From NCBI RefSeq assembly GCF_018332695.1, contig NZ_BOQN01000022.1, positions 1 through 64,000 on the forward strand: a stretch of 64,000 bases of DNA, in the 5' to 3' direction. Under the pieces are notes generated by a model. That model did not search any database, had not been told where the DNA came from, and saw nothing but the letters and a program-made list of their open reading frames with translations. This document shows, piece by piece, positions 44,939-54,002 of this stretch. The first letter of the stretch is position 1; the number at the start of each line of letters is the position of its first letter. The position numbers were made by a program, and so were the translations under genes. The DNA comes from Paractinoplanes toevensis. Its GTDB lineage: Bacteria > Actinomycetota > Actinomycetes > Mycobacteriales > Micromonosporaceae.

Positions 44939-45625
44939 ATGCCCACGATCGCGCTCGTCGCTGCCGGGGCGCGCCTCGGCTTGTCCCTTGGAAGAATCTT
45001 CGGCCGTCAAGGCTTTGACGTAGCCCTCATCGCACGCTCGAAGGATCGACTTGGCGAGCTCACCGAGCAACTGACGGCCGAAGGCGTCAAGACGGCGGGC
45101 TTCGCCGCAGACGTCACCGATCGGGCCGCCTTGACCGCAGCCCTGCACAACGCTGCGGAACGGCTCGGCGCAATCGGTGTACTGCACTACTCCGCCCCGC
45201 CCGCGGGAAACAGCGAAGCCGTCCGCAACACCGGAGCGCTGGACGTCACCGTGGACGACCTCGAGTCTCAGATGGAGAGTGTCTGCTATGGGGCGATCAC
45301 CGCGACACGCACGGTGCTGCCGGCAATGCTGACGGCCGGCGCCGGGACTCTGCTCTACACCACCGGCGCATCCTCGGTCATACCCGTACCGATGTTCGTC
45401 GGCACCGGAATGGCGGGCGCAGCTCTCCGCAAGTGGGTTCTCACCCTCAACGGCGCGCTGGCCGACAAGGGAATCTACGCCGGCCACGTCGCGATCGGCG
45501 CATGGATAGCCGGAACCCCGGGCATCCCGGACGACGCCAAGCCCCAACACCCCGATGACCTCGCCCACCTCTACTGGGAACTGCACGCCACCCGGGAACC
45601 CGCTGATCGCCTCATCTCCGCCTGA
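44939..45625 (+). CDS. SDR-fold protein lacking the catalytic tyrosine
   Basis: 228 residues with a Rossmann fold (IALVAAGARLGLSLGRIFGRQGFDVALIARSKDRL). The glycine-rich loop is GARLGLSLG, a variant of the usual TGxxxGIG. Ser is present in LLYTTGASSV but the region of the YxxxK motif reads VPMFVGTGMAGAALRKW, with no Tyr four residues before Lys. So classical dehydrogenase activity is doubtful. Related proteins of this short type are common in actinobacteria, often next to regulators. AAGGAG precedes the ATG. Probably controlled by the divergent LysR protein. Confidence 0.8.
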   Translation: MPTIALVAAGARLGLSLGRIFGRQGFDVALIARSKDRLGELTEQLTAEGVKTAGFAADVTDRAALTAALHNAAERLGAIGVLHYSAPPAGNSEAVRNTGALDVTVDDLESQMESVCYGAITATRTVLPAMLTAGAGTLLYTTGASSVIPVPMFVGTGMAGAALRKWVLTLNGALADKGIYAGHVAIGAWIAGTPGIPDDAKPQHPDDLAHLYWELHATREPADRLISA

Positions 45626-45736
45626 TCGATCCCGCCCTTCGTCGCGATGATCAAGGCGTCCCGTCGCCCCTTCAGGGCTGAACCGGCCCAGCTCGTCCCG
45701 CTCGGCGTCGTCCGCGGCCGGGTAGTCCCTGAGCGC

Positions 45737-45752
45737 GCCACCTCCAGGTGGC
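45737..45752. terminator. Hairpin between convergent SDR genes
   Basis: GCCACC-TCCA-GGTGGC (7-2-7 when read fully) lies directly before the end of the minus-strand SDR gene and 112 bp after the plus-strand SDR stop. It is a likely terminator for the latter. Confidence 0.45.
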
Positions 45753-46613
45753 TCATCGGGCCGCCACCGCGACCAGATCGGCGGTCGCATCCCACAGCCG
45801 GGCGGCCATGGCCTGGTCGAGGCCGGCCTTGCCCGGCCGGCGGAGGGCCGGGTGGCCGCGCAGCCCACCGAGACCGTCCGCCCCGATGTACGAGTTGCCG
45901 GGCACGTCCTGGGTGGCGGCGTAGAGCACCGACAACGCCCCGATCTCCGCAGCGTTGGTGAGGAACGTGAACCGGTTGATGACGTTCGACCGGGAGTGGG
46001 CGGCCAGCGCGGTGCGGGCGATGCCCGGACTGGCGAGCACCGAACGCACCGGGCGGCCGGCGGCGGTCAGACGGCGCTGCAACTCCAGGGAGAACAGCAC
46101 AACGGCGAGCTTCGAAGCCTCGTACGCGCTCATCCCGTTGTAGCCGCGGGAGCGCCAGTCGAGGTCCGTCAGGTCGATCTTGCCCTGCCGGTGCAGTTGG
46201 CTGGTGACGTGGACGACGCGGTCGGTGATGCGGTCGAGCAGCAGGTTCGTCAGCAGGAACGGCCCGGTGTAGTTGGTGGCGGTCTGCAGGTCCAGGCCGT
46301 CCCGGGTACGCGCGGCCGGGATGTCCATCACGCCGGCGTTGTTGATCACGATGTCGAGATCACCGGACCAGGAGTCGGCGAACGCCCGCACCGAGCCCAG
46401 GTCGGCCACGTCGAGCGCCCGGACTTCGAAGGCGCCGGGCAGACCGGCAAAGGCCCGACGGGCCTTGGTGGTGTCGCGTACGCCCAGCACGACCCGCGCG
46501 CCGACCCGGGCGAGTTCGCCCGCCGTGATCAGGCCGAGCCCGCGCCCGGCACCGGTGATCAGCACCGTGCGGCCGGTCAGATCCGGGAGGTCGTTCGCTG
46601 TCCATCTGGTCAT
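45753..46613 (-). CDS. Short-chain dehydrogenase (retinol-dehydrogenase/WWOX-like)
   Basis: 286 residues. TGAGRGLGLITAGELARVGARVVLGVRDTTKA, with the Arg-containing second strand that favours NADP; DLGSVRAF; NNAGVM; TNYTGPFLLTNLLL; HVTSQLHRQGKIDLTDLDW; and the catalytic YEASK. This larger type of SDR with the Q-x-x-x-x-x-N-x-x-x-x-F-L-L-T pattern is typical of actinobacterial oxidoreductases of unknown substrate. Divergent from an XRE/MmyB regulator, a recurrent pairing in which the regulator represses the SDR gene (from memory). Confidence 0.9.
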   Translation of the reverse strand: MTRWTANDLPDLTGRTVLITGAGRGLGLITAGELARVGARVVLGVRDTTKARRAFAGLPGAFEVRALDVADLGSVRAFADSWSGDLDIVINNAGVMDIPAARTRDGLDLQTATNYTGPFLLTNLLLDRITDRVVHVTSQLHRQGKIDLTDLDWRSRGYNGMSAYEASKLAVVLFSLELQRRLTAAGRPVRSVLASPGIARTALAAHSRSNVINRFTFLTNAAEIGALSVLYAATQDVPGNSYIGADGLGGLRGHPALRRPGKAGLDQAMAARLWDATADLVAVAAR

Positions 46614-46751
46614 CGGTTCAGGCTCCTTGTGCTCGACGTCCGAGGCGACCGGTGATCGCCGGGTCAGTCAACCCGCCCGCCACCGGGGCAGGAAGGACAC
46701 GCAGAACCGCTGAATGGCAGGTCGTGGCTGAGCGTCGCCGGATGGCAGACG

Positions 46752-47621
46752 ATGGCAGCCATGGATCGGACATTCGACCGCTCGTCACTGGGGGCCTTCC
46801 TGCGCACCCGGCGTACCGCGCTGCAACCCGAGGACGTCGGGCTGCGCCGCGGGCAACGCCGTCGCGCTGCGGGCTTGCGCCGCGAGGAGGTGGCGGAGCT
46901 GTGCACCATGTCCGCCGACTACTTCGCCCGGCTGGAACGCGGCGACGGCCCGCAACCGTCCGAGCAGATGGTCGCCGCCATCGCCCGCGGCCTGCGCCTG
47001 ACCCCGGACGAACGCGACCACCTGTTCCTGCTCGCCGGCTACCGCAGCACCCGCCGCGACCTGCGATCCCAGCACGTCAGCCCGGGGCTGATGCGGGTGA
47101 TGGACGGCCTGACCGGCACCACCGCACAGATCATGGGCCCGCTGGGCGAAACGCTGCTGCAGACACCGTCGGCGGTGTCCCTGCTCGGCGACCAGACCAA
47201 CTACACCGGCAACGCCCGCAGCGCGACCTACCGCTGGTTCACCGATCCGGCCGACCGGGAGCGATACCTGGCCGAGGACCACGACACCCACAGCCGGACC
47301 AACGTCGCGTTGCTGAGGTCGGCCGTCACCCGAGACGGCCCGGACTCCGACGCGGCGGACCTGGCCGACGAGCTGCGGCGCACCAACGAGGAATTCGCGG
47401 TTCTCTGGGAGCGCCACGAGGTGGGCCTGCGGTTCAGCGACACCAAACGCTTCGTCCACCCTCAGGTCGGCCGGCTCGACATCTACTGCCAGCTCCTGCT
47501 CGAACCGGACCAGGGGCAGTCGCTGCTCATCTTCACGGCCACCCCGGGCACCGACAGCCACGAGAAACTCGCGCTACTCACCGTGCTGGGCACGGACCAA
47601 TTCGCCGCCGACATCGACTGA
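46752..47621 (+). CDS. XRE-family regulator with MmyB-like ligand-binding domain
   Basis: 289 residues. N-terminal helix-turn-helix (LGAFLRTRRTALQPEDVGL... RRAAGLRREEVAELCTMSADYFARLERGDGPQPSEQMVAAIARGLRLTPDERDHLFLLAGY), then the MmyB-like PAS-type domain (about 100-285; NARSATYRWFTDPADRERY, EFAVLWERHEVGLRFSDTKRFVHPQVGRLDIYCQLLL). The WERHEV and F-x-HP-x-VG features are diagnostic. Domain members bind fatty-acid-like ligands in known structures (recalled). Start ATG 46752 has no strong ribosome site; an ATG at 46761 is an alternative. Divergent from an SDR gene. Confidence 0.9.
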   Translation: MAAMDRTFDRSSLGAFLRTRRTALQPEDVGLRRGQRRRAAGLRREEVAELCTMSADYFARLERGDGPQPSEQMVAAIARGLRLTPDERDHLFLLAGYRSTRRDLRSQHVSPGLMRVMDGLTGTTAQIMGPLGETLLQTPSAVSLLGDQTNYTGNARSATYRWFTDPADRERYLAEDHDTHSRTNVALLRSAVTRDGPDSDAADLADELRRTNEEFAVLWERHEVGLRFSDTKRFVHPQVGRLDIYCQLLLEPDQGQSLLIFTATPGTDSHEKLALLTVLGTDQFAADID

Positions 47622-47683
47622 CACCACCGGTCGGCGCGCTGCCCTCGGCATGCCCGGACCCTGCGATGCGACCCGAAGGTCAC

Positions 47684-49294
47684 TCAGGATCGGTCAAGGG
47701 TCGGTGGACGAACGGTGCTCGCTGCCGAGACCTGGGCGGCCGCCGGCAGACCGAGCAGGAAGGTGGCCCCGCACGGCTGGTGCGGCCGGTAGGCGACGGT
47801 CAAACCACTGGCGGTGGCGAGCTGGTGCACGAGGTACAGGCCGAGGCCGGTACCGCTCTTGGTGGTCGCCACTCCCGAGTCCGCGCGGGCGAAGCGGTCG
47901 AACAGGTGGGCGACGAAATCTTCGGGTACGCCTTCGCCGTGGTCGCTGATCTCGATGCTGACGAGGCGGTCGCCGGCGGTGACCGCGATCTCGATCGGTG
48001 GCCGGCCGTACTTGGCGGCGTTCCCGATCAGGTTGCCGAGGATCAGCTGGAGGAATGCGGGGTCCGCGACCGCGGTGGTCGGCCCGGTGACCGTGACGTC
48101 GGGGGCAGGATCGAGGTCGGCGCCGACGGCCTTCTGCACGGCGACGCCTACGTCGACGAGTTCCGGGTACGCCTTGAGCGCGCCGCAGTCGAGCTGCGCG
48201 AGGGTGAGTATCTCGGTGACGAGCGCGTCGGCGCGGTGGCCGGCGGCGGTGATCCGGTACACGTACTCCCGCTGGGTCTTCTCGTCGATCTCCGGCCATT
48301 CCTCGAGCAGCGCTTCGGCGTGCAGGACTATCGAGGCCAGCGGCTGGCGCACGTCGTGCCCGAGCATGGCCACGAAGTCGCCCATCTGCCGGTTCGCCTC
48401 CTGCAGTTGGCGCCGGCCCCGACGGGTCCGCCCGACCGCGACGACCACGATCAACCCGGCAACGGCCGCGGTGAACACGGCCAACCGACTGGCGGTCTCG
48501 GCCGCGGCCACCGGGGAGAACACCGATTGCTCGCTGATCGCCCCGGCCAGCCGCCATTGCGTATGCGTGACCGGGCCGGTGGAGTAGTGCCACCACTGAC
48601 CGTCCTCCCGGAACCGGCCTTCGCGATGCTCGCGCACGGCCGCGTACATCTCGCCGACATCGGCCTGGTTGGCCGCGATGGTCGTATCGGACTGGTCGAT
48701 CAACCTCAGCCGTACCTCCTGCGGCGGCAGGGTCCCGGTCAGGTAGCCGGTCAGCGGGCTCCGGGCGGCCTCCACCGAGCCGGCGAAGACCCGCCGACCG
48801 GCCGGGGTGTCGAACGGCGCCGCAAAGTTGATCACCGAGATGCCGGCCACCGACGGAGTCACCGACGAGACCGCAGGTTCTCCCAGCCGTACGGCCTGGG
48901 CCAGGTGCGGGTACCGGCCGGTGAGGTCCGTGCCGACGGGCAGGCCGCCCGCCGGGAACACCCGCAGCACCCGTCCCCGGTCGTCGAGCAGAACGGCGGC
49001 CGGGAAGCCGAAACCCCGGACCACCCGGTCGAAGACGTCCTGCCGGACGGCCGGATCGCTCAGGAAAGCCGAAGCCTGTCGTTGCTGCAGTCCGATCAGC
49101 TCGTCGATATAGGCGGACACCATGTTCGCCACCAGCTGGACGCGGAAATCGAACCGCCGCGCCAGCCCGTCGTGGTTCGCCCGCTCGAGCCAGCCGAGCC
49201 CGGCCGCGGCGGTTGTCGTCAAGACGAGCCATACGACCAGTGGCAACGCGACCAGCTGCCACGCAGAACGGTTCAAATGGCGCGGAAGCCGCAT
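47684..49294 (-). CDS. Membrane sensor histidine kinase with extracytoplasmic CHASE/dCache-like domain
   Basis: 536 residues. TM1 about 13-33, an extracellular sensor (about 35-275; AFLSDPAVRQDVFDRVVRGFGFPAAVLLDDRGRVLRVFPAG, AGISVINFAAPFDTPAGRRVFAGSVE) and TM2 about 280-300. Then HisKA with His313 (FVAMLGHDVRQPLASIVLHAEALL) and a HATPase domain (LILGNLIGNAAKYG, ISDHGEGVPEDFVAHLFDRFAR, GTGLGLYLVHQLA). The extracellular part would sense a small molecule. No response regulator gene is adjacent (orphan kinase). The ATG at 49294 has no obvious ribosome site. Confidence 0.9.
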   Translation of the reverse strand: MRLPRHLNRSAWQLVALPLVVWLVLTTTAAAGLGWLERANHDGLARRFDFRVQLVANMVSAYIDELIGLQQRQASAFLSDPAVRQDVFDRVVRGFGFPAAVLLDDRGRVLRVFPAGGLPVGTDLTGRYPHLAQAVRLGEPAVSSVTPSVAGISVINFAAPFDTPAGRRVFAGSVEAARSPLTGYLTGTLPPQEVRLRLIDQSDTTIAANQADVGEMYAAVREHREGRFREDGQWWHYSTGPVTHTQWRLAGAISEQSVFSPVAAAETASRLAVFTAAVAGLIVVVAVGRTRRGRRQLQEANRQMGDFVAMLGHDVRQPLASIVLHAEALLEEWPEIDEKTQREYVYRITAAGHRADALVTEILTLAQLDCGALKAYPELVDVGVAVQKAVGADLDPAPDVTVTGPTTAVADPAFLQLILGNLIGNAAKYGRPPIEIAVTAGDRLVSIEISDHGEGVPEDFVAHLFDRFARADSGVATTKSGTGLGLYLVHQLATASGLTVAYRPHQPCGATFLLGLPAAAQVSAASTVRPPTLDRS

Positions 49295-49408
49295 ATCTAG
49301 GAGCCTAGCGATGCCCGCCCTGCGACGGCTCAGATTCCCGCGCGGCCGGGATGATCAACCCGATTCCCTGATCGCCTTGATCGCCGCACCAGTGCTCACC
49401 AGGTGACC

Positions 49409-51029
49409 TCACCGGCCTGTCACCGATGCCACGAGCGCAAGCCGCAGGTACGGCATCAAGGTGTGGACGCACGTTCCGGTGAGGTGCGAGTCGTCCTGCC
49501 GCACCCGAACACCGCCGACGACCGCGTCGCATGTATCAGGGCCGCAAATGTGGTCATTGAGATCGACCGAGGTGACCTTCGGGGAGGCGATTCTCTTTAC
49601 CGAGTCGACGGCCGGGTCGCGGTATTCCCAATCCGATCTCGGTGCTGAGCACGCCGCATAGTCGGTCGGGTGGGCTTCGAGGCAGCGGATCGGGTCGGCG
49701 TTCGGATACTTGGCAGGATCAGATTTGTCGCCGCCCGCGGGCGCCGGCGCATCATTTATCACCAGAGTCTTGATGCCGGCGTCCCGGAGAGTGGCGTAGG
49801 CGGCAGCATAAGCATCTACCGGTTGAAAACCGCCGATGTCAGTCGTGAACCAGCCCTTGAATCGGGACCGGTAGCCGAGGTTCGAGGTGACCACCAGGGT
49901 CGGCTTCATCCGGACGATCCTGCTCAGGACCTCTTGCTCCCAGTCGGCGCAACGGGCGAACTGGGACGTGAACATTCGCCGTGGCCACGCCGCGAACGGG
50001 CAGCCGGTGGCGTAGTAGGTGATGAGGTGCCAGTGTTCGGCCTCCGCGACTGCCGACAAGGCCTCGAGCATTGCAGGGCATGGGAGTTGCCCGTCAACAC
50101 CACCGACACCGGTGACGACACATCTCCGGCATCGCACCGCGCTGCCAGGTCGACGATTTCGGAACATACTCCCCTTGCCGGGAACGACCACAGGTCGAAC
50201 CAGGATCGAGTGCGGCGGCGCCGAAGCAGCCTTCCGCGCTCGCCACCTGCGCCACCAGTTGACGCTGGTAGCGGTCCTGACGGTGGTTCTCCACACCACT
50301 CCAAGTCGCGGCAACAGCAAGCACGACCGCCATCCCGGCCGCACCCATCGCGTACGTCGGCACGAGGCGACGCCACCACGCCACGGTGCGTACCGGATCC
50401 TCCAGATACCGCTTCGTCAGCGCCGCCAGCACCAGCGTGGCGACGATGATCGCCGCGTCGTCCTTCCAGCCCCGCGCCGAGTGCAGCGCCGCCGGCTCGA
50501 TCACCAGCAGCGGCCAGTGCCGCATATGCCAGAGGCGCCCGGGCCCGCCCGCCCGGCCGCGTCGCCAGCATTCCCGCGATCACCGGAGCGGCGACGGCCA
50601 GCAGACCGCCGGCACCCAGCTCCCACACCCGGGTCGTGGACACGAAATACGCCGACGCCGGAGTAGTACGCGTGTAGGTGACCGACCACCACAGCGACAC
50701 GCCGACCACGACCAGCAGACCCGGGAAATAGAGCCACCGCCGGTCCCGAAGCCGCCACCCCACCCAGGTCAACACCAGAATGAGTACCGGCCACAGGAGA
50801 TAGAACTGCTCCTCGACCGCGAGTGACCAATAATGCTGCACCGGGGGGCCAGCTTCCCGGCTCCGAAATAGTCGACGGAATCACCGGCAAGCTGCCAGTT
50901 GATCCAATAGGTGGCGGCCGCCCGAATCTGACGAGCGGTATCCGACCATTGCGTTTCCGGCAGCCACCACCACGCCGCTACCGCGGTCGCCGTCAGGACG
51001 GCCAACGACGCCGGCAACAGCCGCCGCAC
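49409..51029 (-). pseudogene. Frameshifted acyltransferase-3 (OafA/YrhL-like) with SGNH domain
   Basis: Homology to one membrane acyltransferase is spread over several frames. RRLLPASLAVLTATAVAAWWWLPETQWSDTAR...INWQLAGDSVDYFGA lies at about 50870-51029. QHYWSLAVEEQFYLLWPVLILVL and further helices lie in a second frame (to about 50540). ALTKRYLEDPVRTVAWWRRLVPTYAMGAAG lies in a third (about 50094-50525). The C-terminal SGNH part (CADWEQEVLSRIVRMKPTLVVTSNLG, YAACSAPRSDWEYRDPAVDSV, VDLNDHICGPDTC) lies in a fourth stretch to 49409. At least three frame changes and loss of the first about 100 residues mark it as dead. The intact protein would O-acylate cell-surface glycans. Boundaries are approximate. 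Confidence 0.8.
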
Positions 51030-51258
51030 CCGCCGCTACTCCCAAGATCAGCTTGCGAACTAAACAGTCAAGATCGATGCACCCTGCCAACCGGGTCGAC
51101 TGCCGCCCGCTCGTCGCCATAATGCCATTTCGTCCCATTCCAAAAAGGACTACTCAAGCTTTTGCTGGGACTGGGAGCATGCGCCCGAATGGGGGATGCG
51201 GCCGGTCACTCCGAACGGCACTATGCCCTTCGATGATCTTGGCGAACGGGGAACGATA

Positions 51259-52869
51259 ATGCGGTGGACTCGGCCACGGCGGTGGGCGGCAGGAGTCGGT
51301 GCGATCCTGCTGGCCGCGGGAGCGGTGGCGGTCGTGCAGCCCGCCGCGCAGGCGGCGACCACGATCCGGGTGGACAGCCTCACCCCGTACCAGCTGATCA
51401 AACCGGGACCGATCACGGTGAGCGGGACCACCACGGGGTCTCCCGCCGGGGAGACCGTGCGGATCACGCTGGACAACGACCCCACGATCACCGTTCCGGT
51501 GGTCAACGGACGCTTCTCCGGCATCCTGGACACCGGACCGCTGGCCGACGGTGTGTACACGATCTACGCCGACGTGCCGGACGGCAACGGCTACCAGTTC
51601 AGTGCGGGCACGATCGTCTACGTCGACGAGGTCCGCGACGACATCGTCGTGACCTCCCCCGCGCCCGGCTCGACCGTCACCTCCTTCACCGACGAAGGGC
51701 TGGTTATCACCGGGCGGGTGGCGCACCCGGACGTCGTGCCCGAGGTCACCCCGATCGTCGGCGACAAGAGCCTGTACTGGGACAACGCACGGGTCGCCGA
51801 GGACGGCACGTTCCGCTTCGTCGTGGACGGCCGGGACGTGGCGCAGGGTCCGCTGCGGATCGCCGTGCTCTCCTCGAACTGCAGCGACCGCACCACCTGC
51901 GGCGCGCTCGGCACCTCCGCGGTGACCGTCAAGGCCACCCCCACCGCCGTGGTCACCGCCCCCAAGGCCGGGCAGCTCTTCGGCTGGCCCACCTCTCAGG
52001 TGTCGCTCGGCCTGCAGGTGACCAATCCCGGCCCGGCCGACCAGGTCAGCGCGGTCATCGACGGCAAACTACAGGTCACCATGCAGTCGCCGCTCCAGCA
52101 GAGCCCCAACCGGAACCTGTACTGGACCCAGGTCTCCGTCAGCACTCCGCTCGGCCAGGGGCGGCACACCCTGCACCTGAACGCCAAGATCCGCGGCGCG
52201 ACCGTGCCGGTCCCCGACACCACCTTCACCATCGACTTCGCACCGCCCACCATCCCGGTCGTCACGGCGCCGGGCACCGTCCTGGCCACCACCGCCACGG
52301 TGACCTGGTCGGCCACCGACGAAGCCGGACCGGTCACCTACGACGTACGGTGGCGCACCACCTCGGCCGTCCAGGCCACCAGCGGGTACGTCTACCCGGC
52401 GAACCTGAAGGCGACGACCGCCACCCGCTCGGCGGTGAGCCTGGCCGCCGGCAAGTCGTACTGCTTCTCGGCGCGCGCCCGCGACATCACCGCCAAGACC
52501 AACGACTGGTCCACCGAACACTGCACGCTCAGCCCCTTCGACGACCGCTGGCTCACCGTGTCGAAGGCCGGCAAACGCATCACATGGACCGGCTTCTACG
52601 CGAACACCGCCACCACCATCCCGGCCAAGGGCAACGCCGCACACACCGGCGTGACCGCCACCCGGGTCGGCATCGTCGCCCGCGCCTGCCCCACCTGCGG
52701 AAGCATCACCGTCACGCACGCCGGGGTGAAGCTCGGCACCGTCTCGCTCAAGGCGTCCAAGCCGGTCCGGACGGTGGTCTGGCTGCCCACCGGCAAGCAG
52801 CGCACCGGCACCCTGACCCTGACCGCACCGTCCGGCGCCACCCTCGACGCCGTGTACCTACGACGCTGA
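51259..52869 (+). CDS. Secreted protein with Ig-like / fibronectin-type repeats
   Basis: 536 residues. Signal peptide about 1-32 ([30 protein letters not shown]). Several beta-sandwich units follow: an Ig-like unit (PGPITVSGTTTGSPAGETVRITLDNDPTITVPVVNGRFSG), a second (VTSPAPGSTVTSFTDEGLVITGRVAHPD), a third (VTAPKAGQLFGWPTSQVSLGLQVTNPG) and an Fn3-type unit (TATVTWSATDEAGPVTYDVRWRT). The C-terminal domain carries a CPTCGSITVTHAGVKLGTVSLKA segment. No catalytic motif is recognised; probably a surface adhesion or matrix protein. GGGGA lies 7 nt before the ATG at 51259; an earlier frame opening at 51196 lacks a signal-like start. Confidence 0.75.
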   Translation: MRWTRPRRWAAGVGAILLAAGAVAVVQPAAQAATTIRVDSLTPYQLIKPGPITVSGTTTGSPAGETVRITLDNDPTITVPVVNGRFSGILDTGPLADGVYTIYADVPDGNGYQFSAGTIVYVDEVRDDIVVTSPAPGSTVTSFTDEGLVITGRVAHPDVVPEVTPIVGDKSLYWDNARVAEDGTFRFVVDGRDVAQGPLRIAVLSSNCSDRTTCGALGTSAVTVKATPTAVVTAPKAGQLFGWPTSQVSLGLQVTNPGPADQVSAVIDGKLQVTMQSPLQQSPNRNLYWTQVSVSTPLGQGRHTLHLNAKIRGATVPVPDTTFTIDFAPPTIPVVTAPGTVLATTATVTWSATDEAGPVTYDVRWRTTSAVQATSGYVYPANLKATTATRSAVSLAAGKSYCFSARARDITAKTNDWSTEHCTLSPFDDRWLTVSKAGKRITWTGFYANTATTIPAKGNAAHTGVTATRVGIVARACPTCGSITVTHAGVKLGTVSLKASKPVRTVVWLPTGKQRTGTLTLTAPSGATLDAVYLRR

Positions 52870-52985
52870 ACAGTCAAGGGGACGCCGATGGTAACGGATC
52901 GGTAACGAAGCCCGTGGTGGTGTGCCGTGGCGGTGGACGGGGGCGTGGAAGTCTCGACAATGCCCCCGGCAAGAAGGACCCCAAC

Positions 52986-53366
52986 ATGCGAAAGCCCTTG
53001 CTCACGGCCATCGCCATCGGCGCCGTAGCCACCGGCCTGTGCGGAGCCCTGGCCACCGCCGCGATCGCCGCCACCGGTAACGAAACCGAGCCGGTGGCCG
53101 CTGCCGCACCCGTACAGGCTCAGCAGCGCGTGTCCCACAATGCCGTCACCCAGGCCAAGGCCGGGACGTCGGCGAACAAGGAACTGCTCCGGCTCGAGGC
53201 GAAGATCAAGACTGACGGGGTGTGGACCTCGGTACAGGTCGCCGAGATGAACCGACTCGTGAAGCAGTTGAAAGCGGACGGCAAGGCCACGCAGGAACAG
53301 CTCACCTGGCTCGCCCTGACGCCCGCCGAGAAGCTCGAAAACGCCGCCCCGGTGGGTCGTAACTGA
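52986..53366 (+). CDS. Small secreted helical protein, unknown function
   Basis: 126 residues. Clear Sec signal (MRKPLLTAIAIGAVATGLCGALATAAIAAT; cleavage near residue 29). The mature part is Ala/Lys/Glu-rich and helical: SANKELLRLEAKIKTDGVWTSVQVAEMNRLVKQLKADGKATQEQLTWLALTPAEKLENA. It contains two similar helix-turn units (TDGVWTSVQVAEMNRLV and ADGKATQEQLTWLAL). AAGGA precedes the ATG. The next frame, a sigma-factor remnant, begins with GTG directly after its stop (TGAGTG). I do not recognise a family. Confidence 0.7.
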   Translation: MRKPLLTAIAIGAVATGLCGALATAAIAATGNETEPVAAAAPVQAQQRVSHNAVTQAKAGTSANKELLRLEAKIKTDGVWTSVQVAEMNRLVKQLKADGKATQEQLTWLALTPAEKLENAAPVGRN

Positions 53367-53819
53367 GTGGAGCACCAGCACACCGGTGACCGGGAACAGC
53401 CGGACTTCGACGAGTTCTACCGGTCCGCGTACCCGCGGCTGGTCGGTCAGCTGTTCTCGGTCACCGGCAGTGTCGAGCAGGCCGAGGACGTCGTGCAGGA
53501 GGCGTTCATCCGGTCCCTGAGCCGCTGGGCCCGGCCGGGCCGGACCGTGTCGCTCGGCCTCCGCTGGGACGGCGGCGCCCCGCTGAGCCCGACGATGGCG
53601 CAACGAAAAGTGCAGCTGAACCCACCGGCCACAGCCCCCACCGCCGGCAGTCGCGACCTGACCACGACGACCGCCCTCGCCACCGGAACCTTCACCGCGA
53701 AGGCCACGATCCCCGCCGACGTCACGATCCGCACACCGACCCTGTGGGCACGCTGCCCGGCACCGGACACCACAAACCCGAAGACCCAGTCCGTCCCGAT
53801 CCAGATCAACAACCCCTGA
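53367..53819 (+). pseudogene. Chimeric remnant: ECF sigma region 2 joined to an unrelated C-terminal tail
   Basis: The first 58 residues are a good ECF sigma-factor start (DFDEFYRSAYPRLVGQLFSVTGSVEQAEDVVQEAFIRSLSRWAR, region 2). Then homology stops. The remaining about 90 residues (PTMAQRKVQLNPPATAPTAG ... TIRTPTLWARCPAPDTTNPKTQSVPIQINNP) are Thr/Pro-rich and look like the end of a secreted beta-domain protein. Regions 2.4-4 of the sigma factor are missing, so it cannot act as a sigma factor. A deletion probably joined two genes in frame near 53540. The GTG start follows the previous stop immediately. Confidence 0.6.
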
Positions 53820-53839
53820 ACAACCTCCTCGTACGCGAG

Positions 53840-54002
53840 ACGAGAAGGTCCGCCATCGACGCCGGCGGACCGGGATACGTCGACGCCGGATCGGCCTCGA
53901 CTTCGCGGAGATCGAGAAGGTCAAGGCGGGCAAGCGCGCCTTCGATGTGCTCGCCACCGGCAAGATCGCACTCTACGACCACGACGTGCAGGCGAAGGTG
54001 AG
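53840..54002 (+). other. Short coding remnant of unknown origin
   Basis: One frame reads GLDFAEIEKVKAGKRAFDVL then ATGKIALYDHDVQAKV with protein-like composition and high third-position GC. It has no start codon with a ribosome site and no recognisable domain, and it runs into the PIG-L gene end. Probably the tail of a deleted gene, consistent with the rearranged neighbourhood. Confidence 0.35.

Noticed and set aside
46652..49300. 882-codon plus-strand frame over the XRE gene and opposite the kinase
   Set aside because: It crosses two well-supported genes and has no recognisable domain.
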